A DNA stretch of 64,000 bases from [Mycobacterium] stephanolepidis. GTDB lineage: Bacteria > Actinomycetota > Actinomycetes > Mycobacteriales > Mycobacteriaceae. The notes below the pieces were generated by a model. The model was not told the origin of the DNA. It ran no database searches and saw only the letters and a program-made list of their open reading frames with translations. The position numbers and the translations under genes were made by a program. This document shows positions 35,854 to 45,815 of this stretch, piece by piece. The stretch spans positions 1,612,001 through 1,676,000 of the forward strand of contig NZ_AP018165.1 in the NCBI RefSeq assembly GCF_002356335.1. Reading direction: 5' to 3'. Position 1 is the first letter of the stretch; each line of letters opens with the position of its first letter.

Positions 35854-36002
35854 CCGGCCAATTGTGCCATGCGAAACGGGCACCCCGTACGACCGGGTCG
35901 TAATTCCGCTCATTGTGAGCAAAACCTCCATTCGGCTTGGGGGATTCCCGCTATTGACCGCTCAGATTTTTTCTGCCGTCGGCCCTGGCACACACTTGAC
36001 CG

Positions 36003-37178
36003 GTGAGACCCGAAACCATCGCCACCCTGCCGCCCCTGGTGCCGGCGGTGGGGCGTCCGTTCGGGATCTACGTACACGTTCCGTTCTGTGCCACACGCTG
36101 CGGATACTGCGATTTCAACACCTACACCGCCGACGAGCTCGGTGACGGCACTTCGCCCGCGGGCTGGCTCGAGGCGTTGCGTGCCGAGCTGGACCTGGCC
36201 GCGCGGACCCTGGACGGAAGACCGCCGGTCCAGACCGTGTTCGTCGGCGGCGGGACGCCCTCCCTGCTGGGCGGTGCTGGGCTCGCCGAGGTGCTCGACG
36301 CGATCGGGGCGCACTTCACGGTGGCGCCGGGCGCGGAGGTAACCACCGAGGCCAATCCGGAGTCCACCTCTCCGGCGTTCTTCGAGACGATTCGTGCCGC
36401 CGGATACACCCGCGTCTCGCTGGGCATGCAGTCCGCCGCCCCGCACGTGCTGGCCACCCTGGATCGGGTGCATGCGCCCGGGCGGGCGGTGGCGGCGGCG
36501 CGGGAGGCGCGTGCGGCCGGTCTCGAGCATGTGAACCTGGACCTCATCTATGGCACCCCGGGTGAGACCGATGACGATCTGCGCCGGTCCATTGATGCCG
36601 TGCTCGAGGCCGGGGTGGACCACGTGTCGGCGTATGCGCTGGTCGTCGAGGAGGGCACCGCCCTGGCGCGGCGTGTGCGGCGCGGCGAACTGCCGAATCC
36701 CGACGAGGACGCCCTGGCCGACCGGTATCAGCTGCTGGACGCGGCGCTGTCTGAGGTGGGGCTGCACTGGTACGAGGTGTCCAACTGGGCACGCCCGGGC
36801 GGGCAGTGCCGTCACAACCTTGGCTACTGGGCCGGTGGCGACTGGTGGGGCGCCGGGCCGGGTGCTCACGGACATGTCAACGGCGTGCGATGGTGGAACG
36901 TCAAGCACCCCAACGCCTATGCCAAGCAGTTGGGGCAGGGACAGTTGCCTGTCGGCGGGCACGAGATCCTCAGCCCCGTCGAACGGCACACCGAGGACGT
37001 GCTGCTGGCGGTGCGGCTGAACACGGGAATCGCCTTGGCGGACTTGACCGTCGAGGAACGCGGCCGGGTACCCGCGGTGGTGGCCGGCGGGCTGGGCCGG
37101 CTGGTGGATGATCGGCTGGTGCTCACCGATCAAGGGCGGCTGCTGGCCGACGGCGTGGTGCGCACCATCCTGGATTGA
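36003..37178 (+). CDS. hemW: Radical SAM heme chaperone HemW (HemN-like)
   Basis: The 391-residue product begins with GRPFGIYVHVPFCATRCGYC, a radical SAM CxxxCxxC cluster at Cys29/33/36. It then has the GGGTPSLL SAM-binding loop and the DLIYGTPGE and VSNWARPGGQCRHNLGYW motifs. Like other HemW it lacks the extra N-terminal Cys and residues of true coproporphyrinogen dehydrogenase, and it probably delivers heme to respiratory enzymes. A CACACT hexamer 6 bp before the GTG suggests a leaderless transcript divergent from the sirA leader. Corresponds to Rv2388c, often labelled hemN. Confidence 0.9.
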   Translation: MRPETIATLPPLVPAVGRPFGIYVHVPFCATRCGYCDFNTYTADELGDGTSPAGWLEALRAELDLAARTLDGRPPVQTVFVGGGTPSLLGGAGLAEVLDAIGAHFTVAPGAEVTTEANPESTSPAFFETIRAAGYTRVSLGMQSAAPHVLATLDRVHAPGRAVAAAREARAAGLEHVNLDLIYGTPGETDDDLRRSIDAVLEAGVDHVSAYALVVEEGTALARRVRRGELPNPDEDALADRYQLLDAALSEVGLHWYEVSNWARPGGQCRHNLGYWAGGDWWGAGPGAHGHVNGVRWWNVKHPNAYAKQLGQGQLPVGGHEILSPVERHTEDVLLAVRLNTGIALADLTVEERGRVPAVVAGGLGRLVDDRLVLTDQGRLLADGVVRTILD

Positions 37179-37184
37179 CGCCGC

Positions 37185-37493
37185 TTAAATCACGCGCAGC
37201 TGATCCATATCGAAAACCCTGGCGTGCAACACGACCCGGTTACGCAACGCGGCCCGCACGGCCCGGTGCAGCCCATCTTCCAGATAGATGACGCCCTGCC
37301 ATTTCACGGCGTGCGGGAACAGGTCCCCGTAGAACGTGGAGTCCTCACTGAGCAGGCGGTCCAACGCGAGCACCGTGGTGGTGGTGACGAGTTCGTCCAG
37401 ACGGATCTGCCGGGGTGGGATGCGCGACCAGTCCCGCGTCGATAGCCCATGTTCTGGGTATGGCTTCCCCTCGCGAACACCCTTGAAGATCAC
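37185..37493 (-). CDS. Conserved mycobacterial protein (Rv2375-like)
   Basis: This 102-residue soluble protein has LSTRDWSRIPPRQIRLDELV, LFPHAVKWQGVIYLEDGLHRAVRAAL and a C-terminal beta strand. The EDGLHRA motif resembles the DGxHR loop of ParB/sulfiredoxin-like folds. The place between hemW and hrcA and the opposite strand match Rv2375. In M. tuberculosis the mycobactin genes lie in this interval, but here hemW and hrcA are separated only by this gene. Function unknown. Confidence 0.68.
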   Translation of the reverse strand: MIFKGVREGKPYPEHGLSTRDWSRIPPRQIRLDELVTTTTVLALDRLLSEDSTFYGDLFPHAVKWQGVIYLEDGLHRAVRAALRNRVVLHARVFDMDQLRVI

Positions 37494-37614
37494 TGCAAAT
37501 CACTCCGTAATGATCCCTGCATAACAGTTGAGGTTAGCGTGGACTGCCACGGTGGCGGGTCGGCGCAGCGTGGCCCCGTAAAATAGAGGCACATCACGCG
37601 TGAGGGAGGTGACC

Positions 37615-38640
37615 ATGGCCACAGCCGATGACCGGCGCTTCGAAGTACTGCGCGCCATCGTCGCCGACTACGTCACCACCAAGGAACCGATCGGCTCCAA
37701 GGCCCTGGTCGACAGGCACGGCCTCGGGGTTTCCAGCGCCACCGTCCGCAACGATATGGCGGTACTGGAGGCCGAGGGCTACATCGCCCAGCCGCACACC
37801 AGCTCAGGGCGTATTCCGACGGAAAAGGGCTACCGCGAATTCGTCAACCGGCTCGAGGACGTCAAACCGCTTTCGGGCGCCGAGCGCAAGGCCATCCTGA
37901 ATTTCCTGGAAGGCGGCGTCGACCTCGATGACGTGCTGCGTCGCGCGGTGCGGCTGCTGGCGCAGATGACCCGTCAGGTCGCGGTCGTGCAGTATCCGAC
38001 GTTGTCCTCGTCCAGCGTGCGTCACCTCGAGGTGGTGCTGCTGACCCCGGCACGGCTGCTGCTGGTGGTCATCACCGACTCCGGGCGGGTCGATCAGCGG
38101 ATCGTCGAGCTGGGTGACGTCATCAGTGATGACCAGCTGAGCAGACTTCGTGTCCTGCTGGGCGCGGCCCTGGACGGTAAGAAGCTGTCGGCGGCCTCGG
38201 TGGCCGTTGCCGAGCTGGCCGAACAGTCCGACGACGATCTGCGCTATCCACTCACCCGCGCGGCGACAGTCCTGGTGGAGACGCTCGTCGAGCACCATGA
38301 GGAGCGCCTGCTGCTCGGTGGCACTGCCAACCTCACCCGCAACGCCGGCGACTTCGGTGGTCAGCTGCGCACTGTGTTGGAGGCGCTGGAGGAGCAGGTG
38401 GTGGTTTTGCGCTTGCTCGCCGCACAGCAGGAGGCCGGCCGGGTCACCGTGCACATCGGTCACGAAACCGCTGCTGAGCAGATGATCGGCACCTCCGTCG
38501 TCTCCACCCCGTATGGTGCGGGCGGAGCGGTATTCGGCGGTATGGGTGTGCTGGGGCCCACACGGATGGACTACCCGGGAACCATCGCGAACGTCGCGGC
38601 GGTTGCCATGTATATCGGCGAAGTGCTAGCCAATCGCTAG
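37615..38640 (+). CDS. hrcA: Heat-inducible transcription repressor HrcA
   Basis: From ATG 37615, 7 bp after GGAGGTG, the product has 341 residues. The winged helix at the N-terminus reads [24 protein letters not shown]...[14 protein letters not shown]; the GAF-like and dimerisation parts follow, with the ending [21 protein letters not shown] typical of HrcA. It represses chaperone genes through CIRCE operators. A TAAAAT -10 hexamer at 37579-37584 gives a leader of about 24 nt. No CIRCE site is visible before this operon. Confidence 0.95.
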   Translation: MATADDRRFEVLRAIVADYVTTKEPIGSKALVDRHGLGVSSATVRNDMAVLEAEGYIAQPHTSSGRIPTEKGYREFVNRLEDVKPLSGAERKAILNFLEGGVDLDDVLRRAVRLLAQMTRQVAVVQYPTLSSSSVRHLEVVLLTPARLLLVVITDSGRVDQRIVELGDVISDDQLSRLRVLLGAALDGKKLSAASVAVAELAEQSDDDLRYPLTRAATVLVETLVEHHEERLLLGGTANLTRNAGDFGGQLRTVLEALEEQVVVLRLLAAQQEAGRVTVHIGHETAAEQMIGTSVVSTPYGAGGAVFGGMGVLGPTRMDYPGTIANVAAVAMYIGEVLANR

Positions 38641-38685
38641 CAGTTATGTGAATTAGACAGATACCAACGGAGCGAGATCAACACA

Positions 38686-39837
38686 GTGGCGCGTGATTAC
38701 TACGGCATCCTCGGGGTCAGCAAGGGTGCCAGCGACAGTGAGCTCAAGCGGGCATACCGCAAGCTCGCCCGCGAGCTGCACCCCGACATCAACCCCGATG
38801 AACAGGCCCAGACGCGGTTCAAGGAGGTCAGCATCGCCTATGAGGTGCTGACCGATCCGGAGAAGCGGCGCATCGTCGACCTGGGCGGCGACCCGCTGGA
38901 GAACGGCGGCGGTGGCAACGGGTTCGGTGGTGGCTTCGGTTCGGGCTTCGGTGGTCTGGGCGACGTCTTCGAGGCGTTCTTCGGCGGATCGGCCGGCGGC
39001 TCGCGTGGTCCGCGCGGCCGGGTGCAGCCTGGTTCGGACTCTCTGCTGCGGATGCGGCTCGAACTGCTGGAATGTGCGACCGGCGTCAGCAAGCAGGTGA
39101 CCGTCGACACCGCGATTCTGTGCGACGGATGCACCGGCAAGGGCACCCACGGAAACTCGGCGCCGAGCGCCTGCGAGACCTGTGGTGGCCGTGGCGAGGT
39201 GCAGACCGTGCAGCGCTCCCTGCTTGGCCAGGTACTCACGTCGCGCCCGTGTCCGACGTGTCAGGGGGCCGGAGAGGTCATCACCGATCCCTGCCACAAG
39301 TGCGGCGGCGACGGCCGGGTGCGCGCGCGTCGCGAGATCACGGTCAAGATCCCGGCCGGTGTCGGTGACGGCATGCGGGTGCGCCTGGCGGCCCAGGGTG
39401 AGGTCGGTCCCGGTGGTGGCCCGGCCGGTGACCTGTACGTCGAGGTGCACGAGAAGCCCCACGACGTGTTCATTCGTGACGGGGATGACCTGCACTTCAC
39501 GGTTCGGGTCCCGATGGTGGAGGCGGCGCTGGGCACCAGTGTGTCGGTCGACGCGATCATCGACGGACCGACAGTCGTCAAGGTCGAGCCGGGATCGCAG
39601 CCGGGTTCGGTGGTGACGATGCGCGGGAAGGGCATGCCGCATCTGCGCACCGGTGTTCGCGGAAACCTGCACGCCCATCTGGACGTGGTGGTGCCGACTC
39701 GGATGGACGCCAAGGAACGCGAGCTGCTGAAGGACTTCAAGAACGTACGGAACAAGGAAACCGCCGAGGTGGTCTGGGCGGAATCGGCGTCGGGCGGGGT
39801 GTTCTCGCGGCTGCGCGAGGCGTTCACGGGCCGGTAG
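38686..39837 (+). CDS. dnaJ2: Chaperone protein DnaJ2
   Basis: The 383-residue co-chaperone has a J domain ([16 protein letters not shown]; His-Pro-Asp in RELHPDINP), a Gly/Phe-rich linker and four zinc-binding CxxCxGxG repeats: CDGCTGKG (about 146), CETCGGRG (163), CPTCQGAG (188) and CHKCGGDG (203). It stimulates DnaK ATPase and presents unfolded substrates. It follows hrcA by 45 bp, the usual order, and is presumably in one transcript with it and rsmE. Confidence 0.95.
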   Translation: MARDYYGILGVSKGASDSELKRAYRKLARELHPDINPDEQAQTRFKEVSIAYEVLTDPEKRRIVDLGGDPLENGGGGNGFGGGFGSGFGGLGDVFEAFFGGSAGGSRGPRGRVQPGSDSLLRMRLELLECATGVSKQVTVDTAILCDGCTGKGTHGNSAPSACETCGGRGEVQTVQRSLLGQVLTSRPCPTCQGAGEVITDPCHKCGGDGRVRARREITVKIPAGVGDGMRVRLAAQGEVGPGGGPAGDLYVEVHEKPHDVFIRDGDDLHFTVRVPMVEAALGTSVSVDAIIDGPTVVKVEPGSQPGSVVTMRGKGMPHLRTGVRGNLHAHLDVVVPTRMDAKERELLKDFKNVRNKETAEVVWAESASGGVFSRLREAFTGR

Positions 39838-39843
39838 ATCCAG

Positions 39844-40632
39844 ATGGCGGCTGCCACGATCTTCTACGTTGACCGGGTCCCCGCCGTCGGGGAGCAGGTG
39901 AGTCTGCTGGGTGACGAGGGCCATCACGCCACGCGGGTGCTGCGCCTGCGTGTCGGGGAGCCCGTCATGGTGTGCGACGGCGCGGGCGAGGTTGGCGACG
40001 GTGTCGTCGCCTCCGTTGACCGCACCAGCCTGTCGATCGAGGTGACCGCGCGCTGGAGCGTCGCTGCTGCGGACCCCACAGTGACTGTGGTGCAAGCACT
40101 TCCAAAATCCGATCGCTCCGAGCTCGCCGTCGACCTGGCGGTGGAGGCGGGAGCCGACGAGATCGTTCCGTGGCAGGCGCAGCGATGTGTGTCGCGCTGG
40201 GACGCACAGAACGACCCGGACAAGGCGGCGAAGGGGCAGCGGCGCTGGGAGGCGGTCGCACGGGCGGCGTCACGGCAGTCCCGCCGGGCCTTCGTCCCGA
40301 CAGTGTCGACGCTGCATTCCACCGCGCAGCTGTCCGAGCTGGTCCGTCAGCGGGTGGCCGACGGCGCCGTCGTGCTGGTGCTGCATGAGTCGGCGGACTC
40401 CGGGCTCGGTGCCCGGGGCGAGCTGCTGTCCGCAGCGTCGTCGGTGGTGCTCATCGTGGGGCCCGAGGGCGGCGTCGCGGACGCCGAGCTGGGGGTTTTG
40501 ACGGACGCGGGTGCGGTCGCGGTGCGTTTGGGGCCGACGGTGCTGCGCACATCCAGTGCCGCTGCCGTCGCGTTGGGTGCCCTCGGGGTGCTCACCGACC
40601 GATGGGCCCGCGGTCCGCTGGCGCATCGGTGA
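39844..40632 (+). CDS. rsmE: 16S rRNA (uracil(1498)-N(3))-methyltransferase
   Basis: The 262-residue protein has an N-terminal PUA-like domain (HATRVLRLRVGEPVMVCDGAG) and a SPOUT knot with VLIVGPEGGVADAEL and RLGPTVLRTSSAAAVALG, both family hallmarks. It methylates U1498 in the decoding region of the ribosome. It starts 7 bp after dnaJ2, conserved in many genomes (Rv2372c). Confidence 0.93.
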   Translation: MAAATIFYVDRVPAVGEQVSLLGDEGHHATRVLRLRVGEPVMVCDGAGEVGDGVVASVDRTSLSIEVTARWSVAAADPTVTVVQALPKSDRSELAVDLAVEAGADEIVPWQAQRCVSRWDAQNDPDKAAKGQRRWEAVARAASRQSRRAFVPTVSTLHSTAQLSELVRQRVADGAVVLVLHESADSGLGARGELLSAASSVVLIVGPEGGVADAELGVLTDAGAVAVRLGPTVLRTSSAAAVALGALGVLTDRWARGPLAHR

Positions 40633-40738
40633 GCGCTCGCGTGAAGAGACGACGACACTAATCGCGTGGAGGCGCACGGTTGCCAGCGGTAAACTCATGG
40701 CAACTTCACAACCCAAGAAAGCAGGCGACCTTAACCAC

Positions 40739-41791
40739 GTGACGAGCCGAGAAGAAGACGCCGCTGTCCCGTCGGTATTGCCCTCGGAAGTACGCAGCAG
40801 TGTCGAGATTCCGAACGATCTCATCATGGGCCTGCTGGGTTCTGCTGATGAAAACCTGCGCGAGCTCGAGGACATGTTGACCGCCGATGTCCATGCCCGC
40901 GGAAACACCATCACCTTCACCGGCGAGCCCGGTGATGTGGCGTTGGCCGAGCGTGTGGTCTCCGAGCTGATCGTGATAGCCCGCCGGGGCCAGCAGCTGA
41001 CGCCCTCGACGGTGCGGCACACGGGGGCCATGCTCACCGGTGACGACGATGAGTCACCCGCCGAGGTACTGAGCCTGGACATCCTGTCGCGGCGTGGCAA
41101 GACCATCCGCCCGAAGACGCTGAACCAGAAGCGCTACGTGGACGCGATCGACGCCAACACTGTCGTTTTCGGTATCGGCCCGGCCGGTACCGGCAAGACG
41201 TATCTGGCGATGGCCAAGGCGGTCAACGCGTTACAGAGCAAGCAGGTCACCCGGATCATCCTCACCCGTCCGGCCGTCGAGGCGGGGGAGCGGCTGGGCT
41301 TCCTGCCCGGCACCCTGAGCGAGAAGATCGACCCCTACCTGCGGCCGTTGTACGACGCGCTGCACGACATGATGGACCCCGAACTGATCCCCAAGCTGAT
41401 GTCGGCCGGGGTCATCGAGGTTGCGCCACTGGCATATATGCGGGGCCGGACACTCAACGACGCGTTCATCATCCTCGACGAGGCCCAGAACACCACCGCC
41501 GAACAGATGAAGATGTTCCTGACCCGGCTCGGGTTCGGTTCCAAGATTGTGGTCACCGGTGACGTGACACAGGTCGACCTGCCCGGTGGCGCCCGTTCCG
41601 GGCTGCGTGCCGCGGTCGACATTCTTGACAATATCGACGGAATTCACTTCTCGGAGTTGACCAGTGCCGATGTGGTCCGCCATCGGTTGGTGGCGGAGAT
41701 CGTGGATGCCTACGCACGTTTTGAGGAGTCAGATCTGACGGACAACCGCGCGCAGCGGCGCGCGTCGGGGAACCGGAGCCGGCACCGATGA
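40739..41791 (+). CDS. phoH: PhoH family ATPase
   Basis: I favour GTG 40739 (350 aa, [10 protein letters not shown]...), because the M. tuberculosis protein begins in a similar way and a TAAACT element at 40690-40695 would place the mRNA start after the alternative ATG 40697. The N-terminal KH-like part is followed by the P-loop [15 protein letters not shown] (about 147-161) and the Walker B region [17 protein letters not shown]. PhoH proteins are RNA-linked ATPases or helicases of uncertain function. The ybeY gene overlaps the stop by 4 bp, supporting a role in RNA maturation. Confidence 0.9.
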   Translation: MTSREEDAAVPSVLPSEVRSSVEIPNDLIMGLLGSADENLRELEDMLTADVHARGNTITFTGEPGDVALAERVVSELIVIARRGQQLTPSTVRHTGAMLTGDDDESPAEVLSLDILSRRGKTIRPKTLNQKRYVDAIDANTVVFGIGPAGTGKTYLAMAKAVNALQSKQVTRIILTRPAVEAGERLGFLPGTLSEKIDPYLRPLYDALHDMMDPELIPKLMSAGVIEVAPLAYMRGRTLNDAFIILDEAQNTTAEQMKMFLTRLGFGSKIVVTGDVTQVDLPGGARSGLRAAVDILDNIDGIHFSELTSADVVRHRLVAEIVDAYARFEESDLTDNRAQRRASGNRSRHR

Positions 41792-42300
41792 GTATTGAGG
41801 TCGTCAACGAGTCGGGTATCGACGTCGCCGAGGGCGAGTTGGTCAGCGTCGCACGATTCGCCATCGCGGCAATGGATGTCCATCCGGCGGCCGAACTTTC
41901 GATGATGCTTGTCGATCTCGCGGCCATGGCAGACCTGCACATGCGGTGGATGGATCTGCCCGGTCCCACCGATGTGATGTCCTTCCCGATGGACGAGCTG
42001 GAGCCAGGTGGGCGTCCGGACGCGCCAGAGCCCGGGCCCTCGATGCTCGGCGACATCGTGCTGTGCCCGCAGTTCGCGGCCGAACAGGCTGAGGCGGCGG
42101 GCCATTCGCTGGCTCACGAGCTGGCGCTGCTGACCGTGCACGGGGTGCTGCATCTGCTCGGCTACGACCACGCCGAACCCGAGGAAGAGCGCGAGATGTT
42201 CGCGCTGCAGAACCAGCTGCTCAAGGACTGGTACGAGCAGCAGGCCCAGCTGTATCGGGATAGCCGTCTGCTCGACAAGTCGCGCAACTTCGACGAGTGA
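41788..42300 (+). CDS. ybeY: Endoribonuclease YbeY (rRNA maturation factor)
   Basis: The 170-residue protein carries the zinc-binding signature [11 protein letters not shown] near residue 114 and [11 protein letters not shown] upstream. YbeY takes part in 16S rRNA 3'-end maturation and ribosome quality control. It overlaps phoH by 4 bp and the CorC-like gene by a base, a conserved operon (Rv2368c-Rv2366c). Confidence 0.95.
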   Translation: MSIEVVNESGIDVAEGELVSVARFAIAAMDVHPAAELSMMLVDLAAMADLHMRWMDLPGPTDVMSFPMDELEPGGRPDAPEPGPSMLGDIVLCPQFAAEQAEAAGHSLAHELALLTVHGVLHLLGYDHAEPEEEREMFALQNQLLKDWYEQQAQLYRDSRLLDKSRNFDE

Positions 42301-43616
42301 TGTCTGGCATAGGGCTGCTGCTGGCGGCGATCGTCCTCGTCGGCCTGGGCGGTACGTTCGCGGCCATCGACGCGGCCATCAACACCGTGTCCTCGGCGCG
42401 TGTCGACGAGTTGGTTCGTGAGGAAAGGCCGGGCGCGGTAAGGCTTTCCGTGGTGATCCGAGACCGACCGCGCTATGTGAACCTGGTTGTCCTGCTGCGC
42501 ACCACCTGCGAGATCCTCTCGACGGTGTGCCTGGCCGGATATCTGACCGCGCGGATGAGCCTGGGTGCCGCACTGATGATCTCGGCGATCGTCATGGTGG
42601 TGACGAGCTTCGTGGCGATCGGGGTGGGTCCGCGTACGTTGGGACGCCAACATGCGTACTCGATAGCGCTGGGTGCCGCCGTTCCGCTCCAGGTGATTTC
42701 GGTGCTGCTGGGTCCCATTTCGCGGCTGCTCATCCTGCTCGGTAACGCGGTGACGCCCGGGCGTGGTTTCCGCAACGGCCCGTTTGCCTCCGAGATCGAG
42801 CTGCGCGAGGTGGTCGACATGGCGCAGCAGCGCGGCGTGGTGGCCGATAACGAGCGTCGAATGATCCAGTCCGTGTTCGAGCTGGGCGATACACCCGCCC
42901 GCGAGGTGATGGTGCCGCGCACCGAGATGGTCTGGATCGAATCCGACAAGACGGCCGGTCAAGCCACCTCGCTGGCGGTGCGCAGCGGGCACTCTCGCAT
43001 CCCGGTGGTCGGAGAGAACGTCGATGACGTCGTCGGGGTGGTCTTTCTCAAGGACCTTGTGCAGCAGACGTACTACTCGGTGAACGGTGGCCGCGATGTC
43101 ACCGTGGCGCAGGTGATGAGGCCGGCGGTGTTCGTTCCGGACTCCAAGCCGCTGGATGCGCTGCTGCGCGAGATGCAGCAGCACCGCAAGCACATGGCGT
43201 TGCTCGTCGACGAGTACGGGGCTATCGCCGGGTTGGTGACCATCGAGGACGTGTTGGAGGAGATCGTCGGGGAGATCGCCGACGAGTACGATCACGACGA
43301 GGTCGCTCCGGTGGAGGACTTGAAACACAAGATATTTCGTGTCTCTGCCAGGTTGCCGATCGAAGACCTGGGGGAGCTGTACGGCATTGAGTTCGACGAG
43401 GACTTGGACGTCGAGACCGTTGGCGGACTCCTCGCATTGGAGCTGGGACGCGTTCCACTGCCGGGGTCAACGGCTGCCTCGCACGGACTTTTGTTACAGG
43501 CCGAGGGTGGTCCGGACACGCGTGGCCGGGTGCGCATCGGCACGATCCTGGTGCAACCCGACCCCGACAGCGGCACAGCGGCGGACGACGACAAAACGGA
43601 GGAAAAAGATGACTGA
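42300..43616 (+). CDS. HlyC/CorC family membrane protein with CBS domains
   Basis: ATG 42300 overlaps the ybeY stop by one base (a GTG at 42297 is also possible), giving 438 residues. It has a DUF21/CNNM membrane domain of four spans (1-130), then two CBS domains ([36 protein letters not shown]) and a C-terminal CorC_HlyC domain. The family is linked to Mg2+/Co2+ transport or resistance. Counterpart of Rv2366c, operonic with ybeY and era. Confidence 0.9.
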   Translation: MSGIGLLLAAIVLVGLGGTFAAIDAAINTVSSARVDELVREERPGAVRLSVVIRDRPRYVNLVVLLRTTCEILSTVCLAGYLTARMSLGAALMISAIVMVVTSFVAIGVGPRTLGRQHAYSIALGAAVPLQVISVLLGPISRLLILLGNAVTPGRGFRNGPFASEIELREVVDMAQQRGVVADNERRMIQSVFELGDTPAREVMVPRTEMVWIESDKTAGQATSLAVRSGHSRIPVVGENVDDVVGVVFLKDLVQQTYYSVNGGRDVTVAQVMRPAVFVPDSKPLDALLREMQQHRKHMALLVDEYGAIAGLVTIEDVLEEIVGEIADEYDHDEVAPVEDLKHKIFRVSARLPIEDLGELYGIEFDEDLDVETVGGLLALELGRVPLPGSTAASHGLLLQAEGGPDTRGRVRIGTILVQPDPDSGTAADDDKTEEKDD

Positions 43617-43935
43617 GTTGGATGCAGAAGACAACAAGCTCGTCGTGCTGGCCCGCGGAGCGATGGGGCGTGCCGAAGCGAAATCGGGAGCGGCGGTGCG
43701 CGACGGCGACGGCCGCACGTACGCCGGTGCGCCGGTGACGCTTTCGGCGCTGTCGTTGACGGCGTTGCAGGCGGCGGTGGCAGCGGCGGTGTCCAGTGGC
43801 GCCTCGGTCATCGAGGCGGCGGTGCTGGTCGGCGGTTCACACGAGGATCCGGGCCTCGCTGCGGTGCGGGAGCTTTCGCCGTCGGCGACGGTCATCGTCA
43901 CCGATCGCACCGGCGTGCCTGCGGGGCAGTTGTGA
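43609..43935 (+). CDS. Cytidine deaminase-fold protein lacking zinc ligands (Rv2365c-like)
   Basis: ATG 43609 follows a GGAGGA site and overlaps the previous gene by 8 bp. The 108-residue product ([36 protein letters not shown]) resembles the cytidine deaminase fold but has no His/Cys zinc ligands, so it is unlikely to be an active deaminase. In Gram-positive genomes a true cdd often sits beside era, which suggests this is a degenerate relative. The next gene, era, overlaps it by 4 bp. Confidence 0.78.
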   Translation: MTELDAEDNKLVVLARGAMGRAEAKSGAAVRDGDGRTYAGAPVTLSALSLTALQAAVAAAVSSGASVIEAAVLVGGSHEDPGLAAVRELSPSATVIVTDRTGVPAGQL

Positions 43936-44846
43936 GCTCGCCGGAATTCCGTTCTGGTTTTGTCTGTTTCGTCGGCCGGCCCAACACCGGTAAGTCGACG
44001 TTGACCAATGCGCTGGTCGGCCAGAAGGTCGCCATCACGTCGAACCGGCCGCAGACCACCCGGCACACGATCCGGGGGATCGTGCACCGCGAGAACTTCC
44101 AGATCGTGCTCGTCGACACTCCTGGGCTGCATCGACCGCGCACGCTGCTCGGACAACGGCTCAACGACCTTGTGCGCGATACGTATTCCGAGGTCGACGT
44201 GATCGGTCTGTGCATCCCGGCCGATGAGGGCATCGGGCCCGGCGATAAATGGATCTACGAGCAGATCAAGCTCGTCGCGCCGCGCACCACGCTGATCGCG
44301 ATCGTCACCAAGATCGACAAGGTGAGCAAGGAGCGGGTGGCCGAGCAGCTGCTGTCGGTGTCGCAGCTTGTCGGGCCGGATGTCGACATCGTGCCGGTGT
44401 CCGCCATCTCCGGAGCCCAAGTCGAGGTGCTGACAGAGGTTTTGGCGTCCAAGCTGGCGCCGGGGCCCGCGTTCTACCCCGATGGCGAACTGACCGATGA
44501 GCCCGAAGAGGTGCTCATGGCCGAGCTGATCCGGGAGGCCGCGCTCGAAGGAGTGCGCGATGAGCTGCCGCACTCGTTGGCAGTGGTGATCGACGAGGTG
44601 AACGAACGCGAGGGTCGGCCCGAGGGTTCGGAGCTGATCGATGTGCACGCGATCCTCTACGTCGAGCGGGACAGTCAAAAGGGCATCGTCATCGGTAAGG
44701 GCGGATCGCGGCTGCGTGAAGTCGGGACCAATGCGCGTCAACAGATCGAAAAGCTGCTCGGCACCAAGGTTTTCCTGGATCTGCGGGTCAAGGTCGCCAA
44801 GAACTGGCAGCGCGACCCCAAGCAGCTCGGCAAGCTCGGCTTCTAG
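43932..44846 (+). CDS. era: GTPase Era
   Basis: The 304-residue protein has GTPase motifs GRPNTGKST (G1, about residue 15), VDTPGLH (G3) and VTKIDK (G4). Its C-terminal KH domain contains GIVIGKGGSRLREVG, which binds the 3' end of 16S rRNA. Era assists 30S assembly. The GTG start overlaps the previous gene (GTGA). It is the end of the phoH-ybeY-corC-era run; palindromic element A lies 26 bp after the stop. Confidence 0.96.
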   Translation: MSSPEFRSGFVCFVGRPNTGKSTLTNALVGQKVAITSNRPQTTRHTIRGIVHRENFQIVLVDTPGLHRPRTLLGQRLNDLVRDTYSEVDVIGLCIPADEGIGPGDKWIYEQIKLVAPRTTLIAIVTKIDKVSKERVAEQLLSVSQLVGPDVDIVPVSAISGAQVEVLTEVLASKLAPGPAFYPDGELTDEPEEVLMAELIREAALEGVRDELPHSLAVVIDEVNEREGRPEGSELIDVHAILYVERDSQKGIVIGKGGSRLREVGTNARQQIEKLLGTKVFLDLRVKVAKNWQRDPKQLGKLGF

Positions 44847-44871
44847 CGGCGGCCCCGCGCCCTTTTTCCAC

Positions 44872-44928
44872 CGAGACCGAGGTTATGGCGGTTTCGTCTC
44901 GCACAAATTCACCACAACCTCGGTCTCG
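44872..44928 (+). repeat. 57-bp palindromic element A, left of the DUF559 gene
   Basis: The element has 19-bp arms starting CGAGACCGAGGTT and ending AACCTCGGTCTCG (two arm mismatches) around the asymmetric core GTTTCGTCTCGCACAAATT. Its reverse complement matches element B at 45816-45872 at 53 of 57 positions. It lies between era and the DUF559 gene. Confidence 0.9.
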
Positions 44929-44962
44929 CTCAGCTGTCAGAGGTCCATGGCATGGTCGCGAC

Positions 44963-45811
44963 ATGGGGAACCTGGTCATGGGGAGTGCTGCCATTGCGTC
45001 GGGCCTGCTTACCCGTCACGAGCTGCGATCCGGCTATCGACGCATTTATCGCAATGTCTATCTACCCATCGGGGTTGAGCTGACCGCGCGTACTCGGGCT
45101 GAGGCCGCCTTTTTGTGGTCGGACGGCGGCGGCGTGGTGTGCGGCGCCTCAGCTGCAGCGCTGCACGGCAATCCGTGGATATCGGCCGATCGTCCGGCCG
45201 AGTTGATTCGCGAATGGCGCAGTGCGCCCACAGGGATCATCTTGCATGCGGACACCCTGTGCCCTGACGAGTCGATTGTGATCGGCGGGGTCCGGGTCAC
45301 GACACACGCCAGGACGGTGTTCGATATCGGGCGTCGGGTGTACACCTCCCGTGCTGTCGAGTTGATCGATGTGCTTCTTCGAGACTGTTCGGTGAGCGAG
45401 GTACATGAGGTTGTCTGGCGGCACAGGGGCGCGCGGGGCATCCGGCGATTGATGAATGTGCTGTCGTTGGCAGACCCAGGTGCCGAATCTGTTCAGGAGA
45501 CGCGCTTGCGGATGTGCCTTGTCGGTGCTGGGTTACCGCGTCCGGAAACCCAGATCGAGCTGCGTGGTCCCGACGGGCGGACCATTCGTCTCGACATGGG
45601 CTGGCGGGAACAACGGGTGGCTGCCGAGTTCGACGGGGCGCAGCACTGGGGTGACTCTGTGCAGCATCGCCGCGATATCGAACGGCACGAGACGATCGCT
45701 TCGATGGGCTGGCGGTTGGTGCGCGTCAGTCGGGACCAGCTCATCAATCAACCGTTGGCGGTCATCCACCGAGTTCGGGCCGCCCTGAGCGCTGCGTCAA
45801 GAGCGGCCTAG
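44963..45811 (+). CDS. DUF559 / Vsr-like nuclease-domain protein with AbiEi-like N-terminus
   Basis: From ATG 44963 (282 aa; an in-frame ATG at 44885 lies inside repeat A) the protein begins with a winged-helix-like part (SAAIASGLLTRHELRSGYRRIYRNVYLP) as in AbiEi-type antitoxin relatives. It ends with a PD-(D/E)xK-type nuclease fold: RLDMGWREQRVAAEFDGAQHW near 208-228 and HRRDIERHETIASMGWRLVRV, like Vsr repair endonucleases. Such proteins are abundant and variable in number in mycobacteria and of unproven activity. The gene sits exactly between two inverted 57-bp elements, 4 bp from element B, and interrupts the era-amidase-recO backbone. It looks like an inserted selfish or mobile unit. Confidence 0.75.
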   Translation: MGNLVMGSAAIASGLLTRHELRSGYRRIYRNVYLPIGVELTARTRAEAAFLWSDGGGVVCGASAAALHGNPWISADRPAELIREWRSAPTGIILHADTLCPDESIVIGGVRVTTHARTVFDIGRRVYTSRAVELIDVLLRDCSVSEVHEVVWRHRGARGIRRLMNVLSLADPGAESVQETRLRMCLVGAGLPRPETQIELRGPDGRTIRLDMGWREQRVAAEFDGAQHWGDSVQHRRDIERHETIASMGWRLVRVSRDQLINQPLAVIHRVRAALSAASRAA

Positions 45812-45815
45812 TCGC

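Noticed and set aside
37494..37614. CIRCE operator expected before hrcA
   Set aside because: I searched for the TTAGCACTC/GAGTGCTAA dyad and did not see it; only a -10 hexamer and ribosome site are present.
44885..44962. N-terminal extension of the DUF559 protein from ATG 44885
   Set aside because: The first codons lie inside palindromic element A and the sequence is not protein-like; ATG 44963 gives the usual family start.
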